From contig NZ_JACHBG010000003.1 in the NCBI RefSeq assembly GCF_014207095.1, forward strand, positions 372,001 through 436,000: DNA of 64,000 nt, given 5' to 3'. This stretch comes from Martinezella lusitana (lineage in GTDB: Bacteria; Pseudomonadota; Alphaproteobacteria; Rhizobiales; Rhizobiaceae). Below the pieces are notes generated by a model. The model saw nothing but the letters and a program-made list of their open reading frames with translations. It was not told the origin of the DNA and made no database searches. Below, piece after piece: positions 17,646 to 26,714 of the stretch. Positions within the stretch are counted from its first letter, which is position 1; the number at the start of each line of letters is the position of its first letter. Both the position numbers and the translations under genes were made by a program.

Positions 17646-19327
17646 GCCATACGACATCCGACAAAGCAAACGGGTCTGCCGTGCCGGTGCTGGATGTTTC
17701 CGGCCTGAAGATCGCCTATCGCGATCGCAGCGGCTCTCGCACGGCGGTTCATGGCATCGACTTCACCGTGAATGCCGGCGAGGTCGTCGCGCTCGTCGGT
17801 GAATCAGGCTCGGGCAAGAGCTCGACGGCTCAGGCCATTATCGGCTTGCTCCCGCAGAACGGCCATCTCGAAGGCGGCCGGATCAGGCTCAATGGCCAGG
17901 ATATTGCCGGCTGGCCGCAGAAGCGGCTGGACGCGATCCGCGGCTCCGTCATCAGCTTGGTGCCGCAGGACCCCGGCAATTCCCTCAATCCTGTCAGGAC
18001 GATCGGCGAGCAGGTCGCCGAGGTTCTGGTCATTCACCGCAGGGCGCCTCGTGCGGCGGCCTATCCGCAGGCGGTCGAGCTGCTGGGCCGCGTCGGCCTT
18101 AGTCAACCCGAGCTTCGTGCGCGCCAATATCCGCACGAGCTTTCGGGAGGAATGCGGCAGCGCGTGCTGATCGCCATCGCCATTGCGCTCAAGCCTTCGT
18201 TGATCATCGCAGACGAGCCGACCAGTGCGCTTGACGTGACTGTGCAGAGGCACATTCTCGATTTGATCGACGATCTCAGACGGGAATATGGGGCAGCCGT
18301 TCTGCTGGTCACGCATGATCTCGGTGTCGCTGCCGATCGTGCTGACAGGCTGGTTGTCCTGCAGAATGGCCGCATTCAGGAGCAAGGGCGGACCGCAGAG
18401 CTTTTGAAGAACCCGCAAAGCGCCTATACGCGCCGGCTGCTGGCCGACGCCCCGTCGCTGAATGTCGCTCAGTCGCACTCTCCCGCGCATCCCGTCGATG
18501 CGAAGGTCGAGCCGGGCGATGATATTGTCGTGGTCGAAGGGTTGGTGCAGGAGTTCGGGATCGGCGGCAAGGACGGTGGACTGAAGGCGGTCGATGACTT
18601 ATCGTTTCGCGTCAAGCGCGGCACGACCCATGCGATCGTCGGCGAGTCCGGTTCCGGCAAGACGACGACCATCCGCATTGTCTCCGCGTTCCAGCGCCCG
18701 ACGGCAGGAAGGGTCATTATCGACGGGCTTGATCTGGCGTCGTTGCGCGGCGAAACGCTGCGGCTCTTCCGCAAGAAGATCCAGCTTGTCTATCAAAATC
18801 CTTTCGGCTCGCTCGATCCGCGCCAGACGATTTCTACTATTGTCGAGGAGCCGTTGCTGAACTTCGATCCGCTGCCGAGGGCGCAGCGATTGAAAAAAGT
18901 CGCTGCTGTCATCGAGAAGGTCGGCCTGCCTGCCGATGTCCTGCAGCGGCGGCCGCATGCGCTTTCCGGCGGTCAGCGTCAGCGTGTCGCTATCGCCCGC
19001 GCGCTGGTGCTCGATCCGCAGATCCTGGTGCTGGATGAAGCCGTTTCGGCGCTCGACGTAACGGTTCAGGCGCAGATCCTCTCACTGCTCGACAGTCTCC
19101 AGCGCGAGCTCGGCCTGACCTATCTGTTCGTGTCGCATGATCTCGCCGTGGTCCGTCAGATCGCCGACACGGTCTCGGTTCTTCATAACGGCAAGCTGGT
19201 CGAAGACGGCCCGGTCGAAGAGGTCTTTGGCAATCCCAGCAGCGACTATACACGCGAGCTGATCGACGCCATTCCCGGCAAGAAATACTCGATCGCTCAC
19301 CATCAGCCCCAAAGCAATGCAGGATAA
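17642..19327 (+). CDS. Fused double ATPase (DppD-DppF) of peptide-type importer
   Basis: 561 residues containing two complete ABC domains. Domain 1: GESGSGKSS, signature LSGGMRQRVLIAIAI, Walker B IIADEPTSALD. Domain 2: GESGSGKTT, LSGGQRQRVAIARAL, and LVLDEAVSALD, where the usual proline after DE is alanine. The linker is short and lacks the cysteine-rich oligopeptide C-terminal element usually found after DppD. The start at 17642 overlaps the permease stop (ATGA). One chain supplies both ATPase sites of the importer. Confidence 0.94.
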   Translation: MSHTTSDKANGSAVPVLDVSGLKIAYRDRSGSRTAVHGIDFTVNAGEVVALVGESGSGKSSTAQAIIGLLPQNGHLEGGRIRLNGQDIAGWPQKRLDAIRGSVISLVPQDPGNSLNPVRTIGEQVAEVLVIHRRAPRAAAYPQAVELLGRVGLSQPELRARQYPHELSGGMRQRVLIAIAIALKPSLIIADEPTSALDVTVQRHILDLIDDLRREYGAAVLLVTHDLGVAADRADRLVVLQNGRIQEQGRTAELLKNPQSAYTRRLLADAPSLNVAQSHSPAHPVDAKVEPGDDIVVVEGLVQEFGIGGKDGGLKAVDDLSFRVKRGTTHAIVGESGSGKTTTIRIVSAFQRPTAGRVIIDGLDLASLRGETLRLFRKKIQLVYQNPFGSLDPRQTISTIVEEPLLNFDPLPRAQRLKKVAAVIEKVGLPADVLQRRPHALSGGQRQRVAIARALVLDPQILVLDEAVSALDVTVQAQILSLLDSLQRELGLTYLFVSHDLAVVRQIADTVSVLHNGKLVEDGPVEEVFGNPSSDYTRELIDAIPGKKYSIAHHQPQSNAG

Positions 19328-19331
19328 TTCC

Positions 19332-20381
19332 ATGAGCACGTCAGTTTCTCCCAAACGACTGGGCTTTTTCAGCCGTGTCCTCGATCAGGCAGACGCTGCC
19401 GAGCGCTATCGGCTCGTGAGCGAGCAGATCATTCACGCGGAAGCGCAGGGTTTTGACAGTGCCTGGGTGGCGCAGCATCATTTCAATGGCGATGAGGGCG
19501 GTCTGCCGGCGCCGCTGGTTTTCCTCGCCGGTCTTGCCCCGCGCACGTCGCGCATTCGATTGGGGACGGGCGTCATCACGCTGCCGATGGAAAACCCGGT
19601 GCGCGTCGCGGAAGATACCGCTGTGCTCGACCTTCTCCTGCAAGGTCGTTTGGAGGTTGGCTTTGGCACAGGCGGCACACCACAGGCCTTTCTCCCCTTC
19701 GGCATAGAAAGCGCCGATCGCGGCCCGATCTACGGCAAGTATTTGGCGCTTATTCGCGATGCGTGGGCCGGGCGGGAGCTTGCCGGTGGCAACCATCTTT
19801 ACCCGGTTGCGCCACACCTCATAGACAGGATTTGGCAGGCAACCTTCTCCGTGGGCGGCGGCGAACGCGCTGGCAAGGATGGTGACGGCCTGATGCTGTC
19901 TCGCACGCAGCCGCGCCCGGACGAGACGCCGGATGCCGAGCTTTGGGATCTGCAAAATCCCATTATCGATGCCTATTTCGCGGCTCTGCCGAAGGGCCGA
20001 GCACCGCGGATACTGGGATCACGCAGCCTTTTCGTTGCCGATGATCGCAAGGAGGCGCTTCGCCTTGCCGATATCGGCCTGCGTCGGAGTGCCGAGCGCT
20101 TTGCCGTCAGCGGTTTCAAGGTTCGCGGCGAAACGACGGCTGATCTCATCAAGGCATTCGATGTGCATGTCGGTACACCCGAAGATGTCATCGCCTCACT
20201 GCGCGCAGATACGGCTCTCGAACGGGTGACGGATCTGGTCTTTCAGGTGCATTCCATCGACCCGCCGCACGACTACATCCTGCGCTCCCTCGAGCTGATT
20301 TCGCAGAAGGTTGCGCCGGCACTCGGCTGGTCGAAGCAGATATTCGCCAACAAAGGTCCGCAACTTGCTGCCTCGGCCTGA
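19332..20381 (+). CDS. Luciferase-like FMN-dependent monooxygenase
   Basis: 349-residue protein of the bacterial luciferase-like (LLM) flavin family: KRLGFFSRVLDQADA at the N-terminus, GFDSAWVAQHHF, IRLGTGVITLP and GRLEVGFGTGG are characteristic of the TIM-barrel FMN site. The start at 19332 has AGGA upstream and lies just after the ATPase stop; an in-frame ATG at 19317 would overlap the ATPase gene. Family members use reduced FMN and oxygen on sulfonates, nitrilotriacetate-like chelators or alkanes; this subgroup (I recall KPN_01858-type) has no known substrate. Its place after an importer suggests it oxidises the imported molecule. Confidence 0.9.
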   Translation: MSTSVSPKRLGFFSRVLDQADAAERYRLVSEQIIHAEAQGFDSAWVAQHHFNGDEGGLPAPLVFLAGLAPRTSRIRLGTGVITLPMENPVRVAEDTAVLDLLLQGRLEVGFGTGGTPQAFLPFGIESADRGPIYGKYLALIRDAWAGRELAGGNHLYPVAPHLIDRIWQATFSVGGGERAGKDGDGLMLSRTQPRPDETPDAELWDLQNPIIDAYFAALPKGRAPRILGSRSLFVADDRKEALRLADIGLRRSAERFAVSGFKVRGETTADLIKAFDVHVGTPEDVIASLRADTALERVTDLVFQVHSIDPPHDYILRSLELISQKVAPALGWSKQIFANKGPQLAASA

Positions 20382-20411
20382 AACAAGAACAGAGAAAGAG
20401 AAGGTATATCC

Positions 20412-21035
20412 ATGACCTCGTCGACAACTGACGTCATCGATCTGCTGGCCGGCATCCGCGAGGGATCTTCGCTGCATGCCTTGAGAGCGGCAAGGCCACA
20501 AACGCGGGACAATGCTCAAAGAAGCTATGAAGCTCTGTTCGAGCCTGCGCATGAGGGTGAGGTAAGCCGCGGCGAACGCTTTGCCTTGGCATCGTTCGTG
20601 GCGGGCCTGCATGCGGCCGATAACGTCACCCAGTTTTATCTGGCTGCACTGGAGAAGGCGGAAAGCGAGCGTGGGCTCATCGATGCCGTCAAGACCGAGA
20701 CCAATGGCGGCCGTACCGTCGGCCCCTATGGGCATTATCCGGCAGGATCGCTTTCCGCCGAAGATCGCGATGGACTTGTCTATCATGTCTCCGAAGCGGG
20801 GCGGCCGGTTCTTGGCAGCAAACTTTCGGCGGCATTGGAACATGCCCACCTTCTCGTCTATCGCCCGCGCGAAGCGAGTGCCGAGGCGCTGCAGCGGCTC
20901 TTGAATGCCGGTTGGACGACGACGGGCGTGGTGACGCTGTCTCAGATCGTTGCCTTTCTTTCGTTCCAAATCCGGGTGGTCGCCGGGCTGAGCGCATTGA
21001 ATGCCGCCAGCGCCCAGCAGACCGTCTCCGCCTAA
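20412..21035 (+). CDS. CMD-domain (AhpD-fold) protein lacking cysteines
   Basis: 207-residue protein with a carboxymuconolactone-decarboxylase/AhpD-like helical pattern (RGERFALASFVAGLHAADNVTQFY). It contains no cysteine at all, so it cannot be a CxxC thiol peroxidase itself. It sits between the monooxygenase and a second AhpD-like protein that does have CxxC, suggesting a paired complex with one non-redox partner. I recall the family label Avi_7170 for such proteins; function unknown. Confidence 0.85.
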   Translation: MTSSTTDVIDLLAGIREGSSLHALRAARPQTRDNAQRSYEALFEPAHEGEVSRGERFALASFVAGLHAADNVTQFYLAALEKAESERGLIDAVKTETNGGRTVGPYGHYPAGSLSAEDRDGLVYHVSEAGRPVLGSKLSAALEHAHLLVYRPREASAEALQRLLNAGWTTTGVVTLSQIVAFLSFQIRVVAGLSALNAASAQQTVSA

Positions 21036-21054
21036 CTGCAGAAGGACAGTTCCC

Positions 21055-21657
21055 ATGACCGAGACCGTTATCCATCCCACGATCGAAGATCGGCCGAATG
21101 TCTTTACGCAGAAGGAAATCGGCTGGACGCCCTGGTTAAACCCGCTTCCCGAAGAAGAGCTGACCGAGCGTCACTGGCGAGGACTTGTCGACGCGTCGCG
21201 CGCCAAGTCGCCCTATTTCATGCTGCTGGCCCGCGATCCGGAAATCCTCGAGGCGCGGACGAAAACCGACAAGGACATCTTCTACAATGTCGAGGGCGGG
21301 TTGCCGCGCGCCGACCGCGAGCTTGCCGCAACGGCAGCGTCGCGCACCAACGGCTGCATTTTCTGCGCTTCGGTTCACTCCCGCTTTGCCTCGCATCATT
21401 CGAAGCGCAACGACGACGTCCAGCGCCTGCTCGATGAAGGCACCGGCACCGATCTCGGCAGCCGCTGGAATGCCATTGTGGCATCATCGGTCGCGTTGAC
21501 GACGACGCCGTCGGAATTTGGGGCCAGCGAAATCGCAGAGCTGCGCAAGGAAGGCTTGAGCGATCTTGAGATCGCCGACGTCATCCATGGTGCGGCTTTC
21601 TTTAATTGGGCAAACCGCTTGATGCTGTCGCTTGGCGAACCTTTGCCGGCCCAGTGA
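21055..21657 (+). CDS. AhpD-like alkylhydroperoxidase-domain protein with CxxC
   Basis: 200 residues. The redox motif CIFCASVHSRF (CxxC followed by His) matches the AhpD active site, and the C-terminal SDLEIADVIHGAAFFNWANRLML is typical of the fold. The start at 21055 follows AAGGACAG; the longer frame overlaps the cysteine-free partner. It is the last gene of the cassette. A role in removing peroxide formed by the flavin monooxygenase, or in a linked decarboxylation, is plausible but unproven. Confidence 0.9.
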   Translation: MTETVIHPTIEDRPNVFTQKEIGWTPWLNPLPEEELTERHWRGLVDASRAKSPYFMLLARDPEILEARTKTDKDIFYNVEGGLPRADRELAATAASRTNGCIFCASVHSRFASHHSKRNDDVQRLLDEGTGTDLGSRWNAIVASSVALTTTPSEFGASEIAELRKEGLSDLEIADVIHGAAFFNWANRLMLSLGEPLPAQ

Positions 21658-21711
21658 TCTGGCCGAGCCGGCCCTAGATGTCGATGCGCGGGGGACCTTC
21701 ATATCTTGCCC

Positions 21712-21738
21712 GGCGCACTCCAAAGCATGGGGTGCGCC
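21712..21738 (+). terminator. Hairpin after the monooxygenase cassette
   Basis: GGCGCACTCC at 21712-21721 pairs with GGGGTGCGCC at 21729-21738 (10 bp including one G-T), with a 7-base loop. It is 54 bases after the last cassette gene and ahead of the AraC-type regulator. There is no T-run, so it is a probable rather than certain terminator. Confidence 0.45.
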
Positions 21739-21942
21739 AGGGTAAATTCTTGCTTGATATTTTCCGAAACGCTTCTGTTGTCGTGGCCATGAAAACCACC
21801 CGAAAACGCGGTCTTTGAACCATGCCCGGAACCGAGCCGACACGGTACGGGTCTCGGCTGCGAACGAGGTGCCCGCGCTTGCTACGGCAGCCAAAGTTTG
21901 ATACTTAACAAGCTAAGTGTCGTGCATGGATGTGAGGCAACG

Positions 21943-22926
21943 TTGGAACTGTTGAGCTCTCTGGATCTGCTCCGCAAGGACCGCATACGGACGCCCTTCA
22001 ATCGCTGGGTCGACGATCTGCACGACATTTGCGGTAGTTTCCGTCCCAGTAGCATGGATACAAGTCTCGACATTCACGGTGAGGCCCGGCGCATCAATGC
22101 ATGTGGCATGGAATTTTCCCATATCTCGAACGATCTCGATCGCATTCATCGCGACTGGGACGACGTGCGCCGTGACGCGGTCGAGCAGCTCTTTCTGATC
22201 GTTCAGTTGGAAGGCTCTTGCGGCGTGGAGCACTCTGGCCGGCAAAGCGCACTGAATGTCGGCGATTGCATACTGGTGGACTCCACCAAACCCACGACGT
22301 TTCATTTCCATGGGAAATACAGCAACCATCTGTCCCTCAACGTCCCGGGACAGCTCATCTATTTCCATGACAGTGACAAGCTCAACGTGGCGCGCACATT
22401 GGAAGCCGCAAATCCAATGGCCGTGACCCTGCGGGCACTGGTTGCCAAGATCCTTTCGACCTCAGAGAGCGACGCCCAGGCGCCGGACCTGCGACAGACG
22501 ATGCTCGATGCAACCCGACAGGCGTTTGTATCCGATCTCGAGAGCTTGATGTCCTTCGATTCTCTGAATGATCTGGGATCCAGCCGGCTGCAGATGGTCG
22601 ACGTTCTGATCGATCAGCATCTGACCCGGTCCTACCTGTCAGCGAAATGGCTGGCAAAGCGTATCGGTGTGTCGATGCGGGTGCTTCAGCTGCATTTTCA
22701 GGATATGGGAATGACCTGCACCACCCTCATTCGCGACAAGCGTCTGCGTTTCGCACGGGAAAAGATCAAACAGCTCCGGTTTCAGCACGATGCGCAGACC
22801 ATAGCGGATGTGGCTTATTCGGTCGGCTTCAATGATTTGTCCTATTTCAATCGCTGTTTTAAAGACCTCTTTGCCTGCACGCCGACCGATCTTCTGAGAT
22901 CGACAGATCGCAGCCTCGCAAACTAG
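21943..22926 (+). CDS. AraC-family regulator, FeaR-like
   Basis: About 327 residues. The N-terminal region FNRWVDDLHDICGSFRP and the HFHGKYSNHLSLNVPG stretch resemble the AraC-binding-like domain of FeaR-type regulators; the C-terminus has the two AraC helix-turn-helices (LSAKWLAKRIGVSMRVLQLHF and TIADVAYSVGFNDLSYFNRCF). There is no in-frame ATG near the start: TTG at 21943 is preferred because GAGG lies 5 bases upstream; TTG at 21898 and GTG at 21922 are alternatives. It precedes the second peptide-type importer in the same direction and probably controls it. Confidence 0.85.
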   Translation: MELLSSLDLLRKDRIRTPFNRWVDDLHDICGSFRPSSMDTSLDIHGEARRINACGMEFSHISNDLDRIHRDWDDVRRDAVEQLFLIVQLEGSCGVEHSGRQSALNVGDCILVDSTKPTTFHFHGKYSNHLSLNVPGQLIYFHDSDKLNVARTLEAANPMAVTLRALVAKILSTSESDAQAPDLRQTMLDATRQAFVSDLESLMSFDSLNDLGSSRLQMVDVLIDQHLTRSYLSAKWLAKRIGVSMRVLQLHFQDMGMTCTTLIRDKRLRFAREKIKQLRFQHDAQTIADVAYSVGFNDLSYFNRCFKDLFACTPTDLLRSTDRSLAN

Positions 22927-23192
22927 ATCAGCCCCGGCGCTTACCTTCCTACATGTTCGCTGCGTCCGTTGAGCTGCGGTGGTCGCCCACCGAGCGGCAA
23001 CAGACCTAATCCAATTGGTCGTTAGTCGGTCGAGCAAATGGAATCGGCTCGACTTCATCTCAGATTCGTTTCGCTCCAAGACAGGCTTTCATGGCGCGTG
23101 TTCGTTTGTGCAGACGCGGTCGCAAAAGAAAATCCGCCCGAGTTTCTCGAGGACGGAACGCAGGCCGGCGTATTGGAGGAGGAACGAAGACT

Positions 23193-24689
23193 ATGAATTC
23201 AGTGAACTTCAGGCGCGTAGTGGCGTTCGGCCTGCTGACGGCGACAACGGCTCTGGTCGGCTTTTCCGTTGCACAGGCGCAGGAGCTTGTCCTCGGGGTC
23301 ATCGGCAACAGTAAGGATATGGTGCAGCCATACTCACCCACGGACTCTGTATCCGCAGATTCCATGTACGATCAGCTGTATGACGGCCTAACCAGCCACG
23401 ATTCCAAGGGTGGCGTCGTCATGCGCCTTGCGGAGTCCATGACCCCGAATGCGGCCATGGATGTCTGGACCGTCAAGCTTCGTCCGAACGTCAAGCGCCA
23501 CGACGGAAAGCCGTTTACCGCAGATGATGTGATCGCAAGCATCCGTTACATGTTGGACAAGGCCAATCATTTCGTCGTCTCCAGCCAGATCGACTTCGTC
23601 GATCCCGCCAAGATCCGCAAGGTCGACGATCTGACTGTGGAGTTCACACTCAATCGTCCCTTCGGTCTGTTTGCCAATGCCTTCGCAGACGACCACTTCA
23701 GGATGCGCGCTATCGCCGCCGATGGCTCCGTGGTCGGCACGGGGCCGTTCACACTCGATTCCTTCACGCCTGGTCAGGAAACCCGTATGACCCGGTTCGA
23801 AGACTATTGGGGCGAGAAGCCCGGTTTCGACAAGCTTCGCATCATCGGTTTCCGCGATCAGCAGGCGGTCACCAATGCTTTGCGCGGCGGCCAGATCGAT
23901 ATCGCCTATTCGGTGCCCTATACGGACGTACCGGCGCTGACGAAGGATCCGAAGCTGAAGACCGTGATGAGCGGTACGACGACCTATCCCATGCTGGCCG
24001 TCAGGGTGGACACAGAGCCCTTCAAGGATCCTCGGGTCCTTGAGGCGCTGAAGCTGGTCGTTGATCGTCAGCAGATTGTCGACAATGCATTCAGCGGTTA
24101 CGCGACGATCGCCAACGATTATCTCGGTAACAACACAGCCTGCCCGGTTCCATCCGTGGCGCAGCGCGTGCAGGATATTGCCAAGGCGAAACAGCTGCTG
24201 GCCGAGGCCGGGAAAGCCAATCTTCGCCTCGAAGTCGTGACCGACGGCGCCTATTCCGGCATGATGGAAATGGCGCAGCTTTTCGCCCAGCAGGCTGCAC
24301 AAGCCGGCATTACGGTCAAGGTGCGCCGCCTCGATCCTGCAACCTTCCTCAACCGCTGGCGGGAATGGCCGTTCCTCGTCAGTCTGGCGAGCGGACCCTA
24401 TGAAACCGGGACTCTTGCAGCCCTGCTGCCGGATCAGGGCGAGAACGCGACGCATTTCGACGATGCCGAGTATAACGATCTCGCCAAGCGCCTGGAAAGC
24501 ACGAGTGATCTAGCCGCGCAGTGCAAGCTGGTCACGCAGATGCAGGAAGTCGAATACAAGCGCAGCGGCCACATCGTGCCGGCCTATCCGGAGAACATCA
24601 CCGTCTATCGGGATACCGTCAGCGGATTGAAGCCGGATTTCTATGGCCGTACGCCGATCCAATATGCCGGCGTTACCGTCAAGAAATAG
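23193..24689 (+). CDS. Peptide-type ABC substrate-binding protein
   Basis: 498-residue SBP_bac_5 family periplasmic protein with a signal peptide ending AQAQE and the family motifs LRPNVKRHDGKPFTADDVIA and DDLTVEFTLNRPF. The start at 23193 is supported by GGAGGAGG about 10 bases upstream; the longer frame lacks signal-peptide character. A disulfide is possible between the cysteines in NNTACPVP and LAAQCKLV. It heads the second peptide-type importer. The hairpins immediately downstream may keep its transcript level above that of the membrane parts. Confidence 0.93.
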   Translation: MNSVNFRRVVAFGLLTATTALVGFSVAQAQELVLGVIGNSKDMVQPYSPTDSVSADSMYDQLYDGLTSHDSKGGVVMRLAESMTPNAAMDVWTVKLRPNVKRHDGKPFTADDVIASIRYMLDKANHFVVSSQIDFVDPAKIRKVDDLTVEFTLNRPFGLFANAFADDHFRMRAIAADGSVVGTGPFTLDSFTPGQETRMTRFEDYWGEKPGFDKLRIIGFRDQQAVTNALRGGQIDIAYSVPYTDVPALTKDPKLKTVMSGTTTYPMLAVRVDTEPFKDPRVLEALKLVVDRQQIVDNAFSGYATIANDYLGNNTACPVPSVAQRVQDIAKAKQLLAEAGKANLRLEVVTDGAYSGMMEMAQLFAQQAAQAGITVKVRRLDPATFLNRWREWPFLVSLASGPYETGTLAALLPDQGENATHFDDAEYNDLAKRLESTSDLAAQCKLVTQMQEVEYKRSGHIVPAYPENITVYRDTVSGLKPDFYGRTPIQYAGVTVKK

Positions 24690-24693
24690 AGCA

Positions 24694-24731
24694 ATTCCGG
24701 GAAAAGTGCGGAGCGACTTTCCGCCCGGAAT
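24694..24731. repeat. Intergenic palindrome between binding protein and permease
   Basis: ATTCCGGG at 24694-24701 pairs with CCCGGAAT at 24724-24731; inside it AAAGT (24703-24707) pairs with ACTTT (24716-24720). This looks like a rhizobial intergenic mosaic-type palindrome. Its position between binding protein and permease fits a transcript-stability or attenuation role (inference). Confidence 0.6.
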
Positions 24732-24750
24732 GCGGAACTGAACAAGAAAA

Positions 24751-24792
24751 TAGGGCGCTTTCCGCGATCCGAAGGAAAGCGGAAGCGCCCTA
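24751..24792. repeat. Intergenic palindromic repeat, family A copy 2
   Basis: TAGGGCGCTTTCCGC at 24751-24765 pairs with GCGGAAGCGCCCTA at 24779-24792, with one bulged base. Read on the other strand it resembles the element at 6592-6629. It lies in the operon, 30 bases before the permease start, immediately after the preceding palindrome. Confidence 0.6.
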
Positions 24793-24822
24793 GCAGGCCG
24801 CATAGCAGGAAGAAGTATTTCC

Positions 24823-25836
24823 ATGACTGCCGATAGCCAGAACCATAATGACCCTATTGTGATCGGGTGGCTTTCCAGGCTACAGCCTTTGTTCGCAATG
24901 CTGTTGCAGGGCATCCTTACCCTACTTGCCGTATCACTCCTGATCTTTCTCGCTGCGAGAGCGTTGCCCGGTGATGTCGCCAATATGATCCTCGGCCAGA
25001 GCGCGACGCCGGAACAGCTCGTTTCACTTCGCTCGGATCTAGGTCTCGATCAGCCGCTGTGGTGGCAATATCTGTCGTGGCTCGGCGGTATCCTGCGCGG
25101 AGACTGGGGTGTCTCGCTTGCAAATGGACAGCCGGTCGCCGATATCCTCGCGCTTGCGGTACGCAATTCCGCAGCCCTGAGCGGCGTTGCGCTTGCGGTG
25201 ATGTTGCCGCTATCTGTGCTGCTCGGGGTGCTGGCCGCGCAGTTTCGCGACGGCTTCATGGACAAGCTTTTTCTCGGCATGTCGATGATTGCCAATGCTG
25301 TTCCGGATTTCGTCACCGGGACTGTGCTGGTGGCGCTCTTTGCGACAACTGTGCTGCATGTCCTGCCGGCGGTCTCCTTCATTCCGCCTGGCGGCTCGCC
25401 CTTCTCCTATCCAATTGCGCTGGTGCTGCCGGCATCGACAGTCATCATCCCCGGCGTCATGTATCTCTCAAGGCTGGTCCGCGTCGCCGTGATCGATGTG
25501 ATGGCGACCGAATACATTCAGACGGCGATTCTGAAGGGACTGTCTCCGAGCCGAATCCTCTTTCGCCATGCCTTGCCGAATGCCGTGGCTCCGATCATTC
25601 CGGCAGCAAGCATGGTGGCGGCGTTTACCGTCGGCGGCGTGGTCGTGGTCGAATACCTGTTTGCCTATCCCGGTGTCGGAAGCGCTTTGGTCGATGCCGT
25701 CACCAACCGCGATCTGCCCGTCATTCAGGCGAATGTCCTCGTGATCGCATCGGCCTATTTTATCCTCAATCTCGTCGCCGATACACTCGCCCGCAGAAAT
25801 GGCGCACCGGACCGGCAAAGGAGGCTCAGCGCATGA
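24823..25836 (+). CDS. DppB-type ABC permease
   Basis: 337-residue membrane protein of the DppB/OppB type: first membrane helix LLQGILTLLAVSLLIFLAAR, then LPGDVANMILGQSATPEQL, and an EAA-like loop at EYIQTAILKGLSPSRILFRHA. The N-terminal ~20 residues are hydrophilic. It overlaps the next permease start by 4 bases (ATGA). Channel subunit of the second peptide-type importer. Confidence 0.93.
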   Translation: MTADSQNHNDPIVIGWLSRLQPLFAMLLQGILTLLAVSLLIFLAARALPGDVANMILGQSATPEQLVSLRSDLGLDQPLWWQYLSWLGGILRGDWGVSLANGQPVADILALAVRNSAALSGVALAVMLPLSVLLGVLAAQFRDGFMDKLFLGMSMIANAVPDFVTGTVLVALFATTVLHVLPAVSFIPPGGSPFSYPIALVLPASTVIIPGVMYLSRLVRVAVIDVMATEYIQTAILKGLSPSRILFRHALPNAVAPIIPAASMVAAFTVGGVVVVEYLFAYPGVGSALVDAVTNRDLPVIQANVLVIASAYFILNLVADTLARRNGAPDRQRRLSA

Positions 25837-26714
25837 GTATCGATGTGGACCTAAATGCTGCGACACCGCGTCGATCTCGCCCTCGTCCGGCTGGTTGGCG
25901 GCGTCTCTGGACATCGGCACAGGTGCGATGGGGCGTCACGCTGCTGGTTGCCATGACGGTGTTGATCGCAATCGGCCCGCTTCTGGCGCCGTACGATCCG
26001 GCGGCACCTGTCGGCAAACCCTATGCCATGCCGTCTGCTATGGCCTTTTTGGGCACGGACAATCTCGGGCGTGACGTTTTCTCCCGCGTGCTTTCGGGGG
26101 GCACCTATCTGGCCTGGATGGCGCCGATTTCGGCGTTACTGAGTGTTGCGGTCGGTGCCGCCATCGCACTTGTCACAGCCTATTACGGCGGTTGGACGGA
26201 CCTTCTGCTGATGCGCTCCCTGGATGTCCTGCTCGCATTCCCGGGCGTTCTGCTGACGCTTCTCTGCGTTTCGGTATTCGGGCCTGAGCCGGCTCTGCTG
26301 GTTGGGCTGGTGACACTGAGCTTGATGCCAGGCGTGGCACGAGTCATCCGCGGTGCTGCCCTACCGCTTCTCAATCAGGAATATGTGCTGTGGGCGAAGG
26401 CCGTAGGCAAACCCGCACACAATATCATCCTGCGGGAGCTCTTACCCAATGTGTCCTCGCCCTTGCTCGTCGAGCTTGGGTTGAGGCTCAGCTGGTCAGT
26501 CGGGATTCTCTCGTCGATGAGCTTCATCGGCTACGGCATTCAGCCGCCGGCTGCCGATTGGGGGCTGATGGTCAACGAAAACGGCGGAGGCCTCGGCACC
26601 CAACCCTTCGCAGCACTCGCTCCCATCGCGATGATCGTTCTCTACACCATTGGCGGCGCTCTCGTTGCCGAAGGCGCCGCTCGCGTGGTCGCCCGAACTG
26701 AAGGCAAAGCATGA
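25833..26714 (+). CDS. DppC-type ABC permease
   Basis: 293-residue permease with the DppC signature FLGTDNLGRDVFSRVLSGG and EAA-like loop EYVLWAKAVGKPAHNIILREL. The start at 25833 is fixed by the ATGA overlap and the upstream AAAGGAGG; the longer frame is antisense-like noise through the DppB gene. Its stop overlaps the ATPase start by 4 bases. Confidence 0.93.
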   Translation: MSIDVDLNAATPRRSRPRPAGWRRLWTSAQVRWGVTLLVAMTVLIAIGPLLAPYDPAAPVGKPYAMPSAMAFLGTDNLGRDVFSRVLSGGTYLAWMAPISALLSVAVGAAIALVTAYYGGWTDLLLMRSLDVLLAFPGVLLTLLCVSVFGPEPALLVGLVTLSLMPGVARVIRGAALPLLNQEYVLWAKAVGKPAHNIILRELLPNVSSPLLVELGLRLSWSVGILSSMSFIGYGIQPPAADWGLMVNENGGGLGTQPFAALAPIAMIVLYTIGGALVAEGAARVVARTEGKA

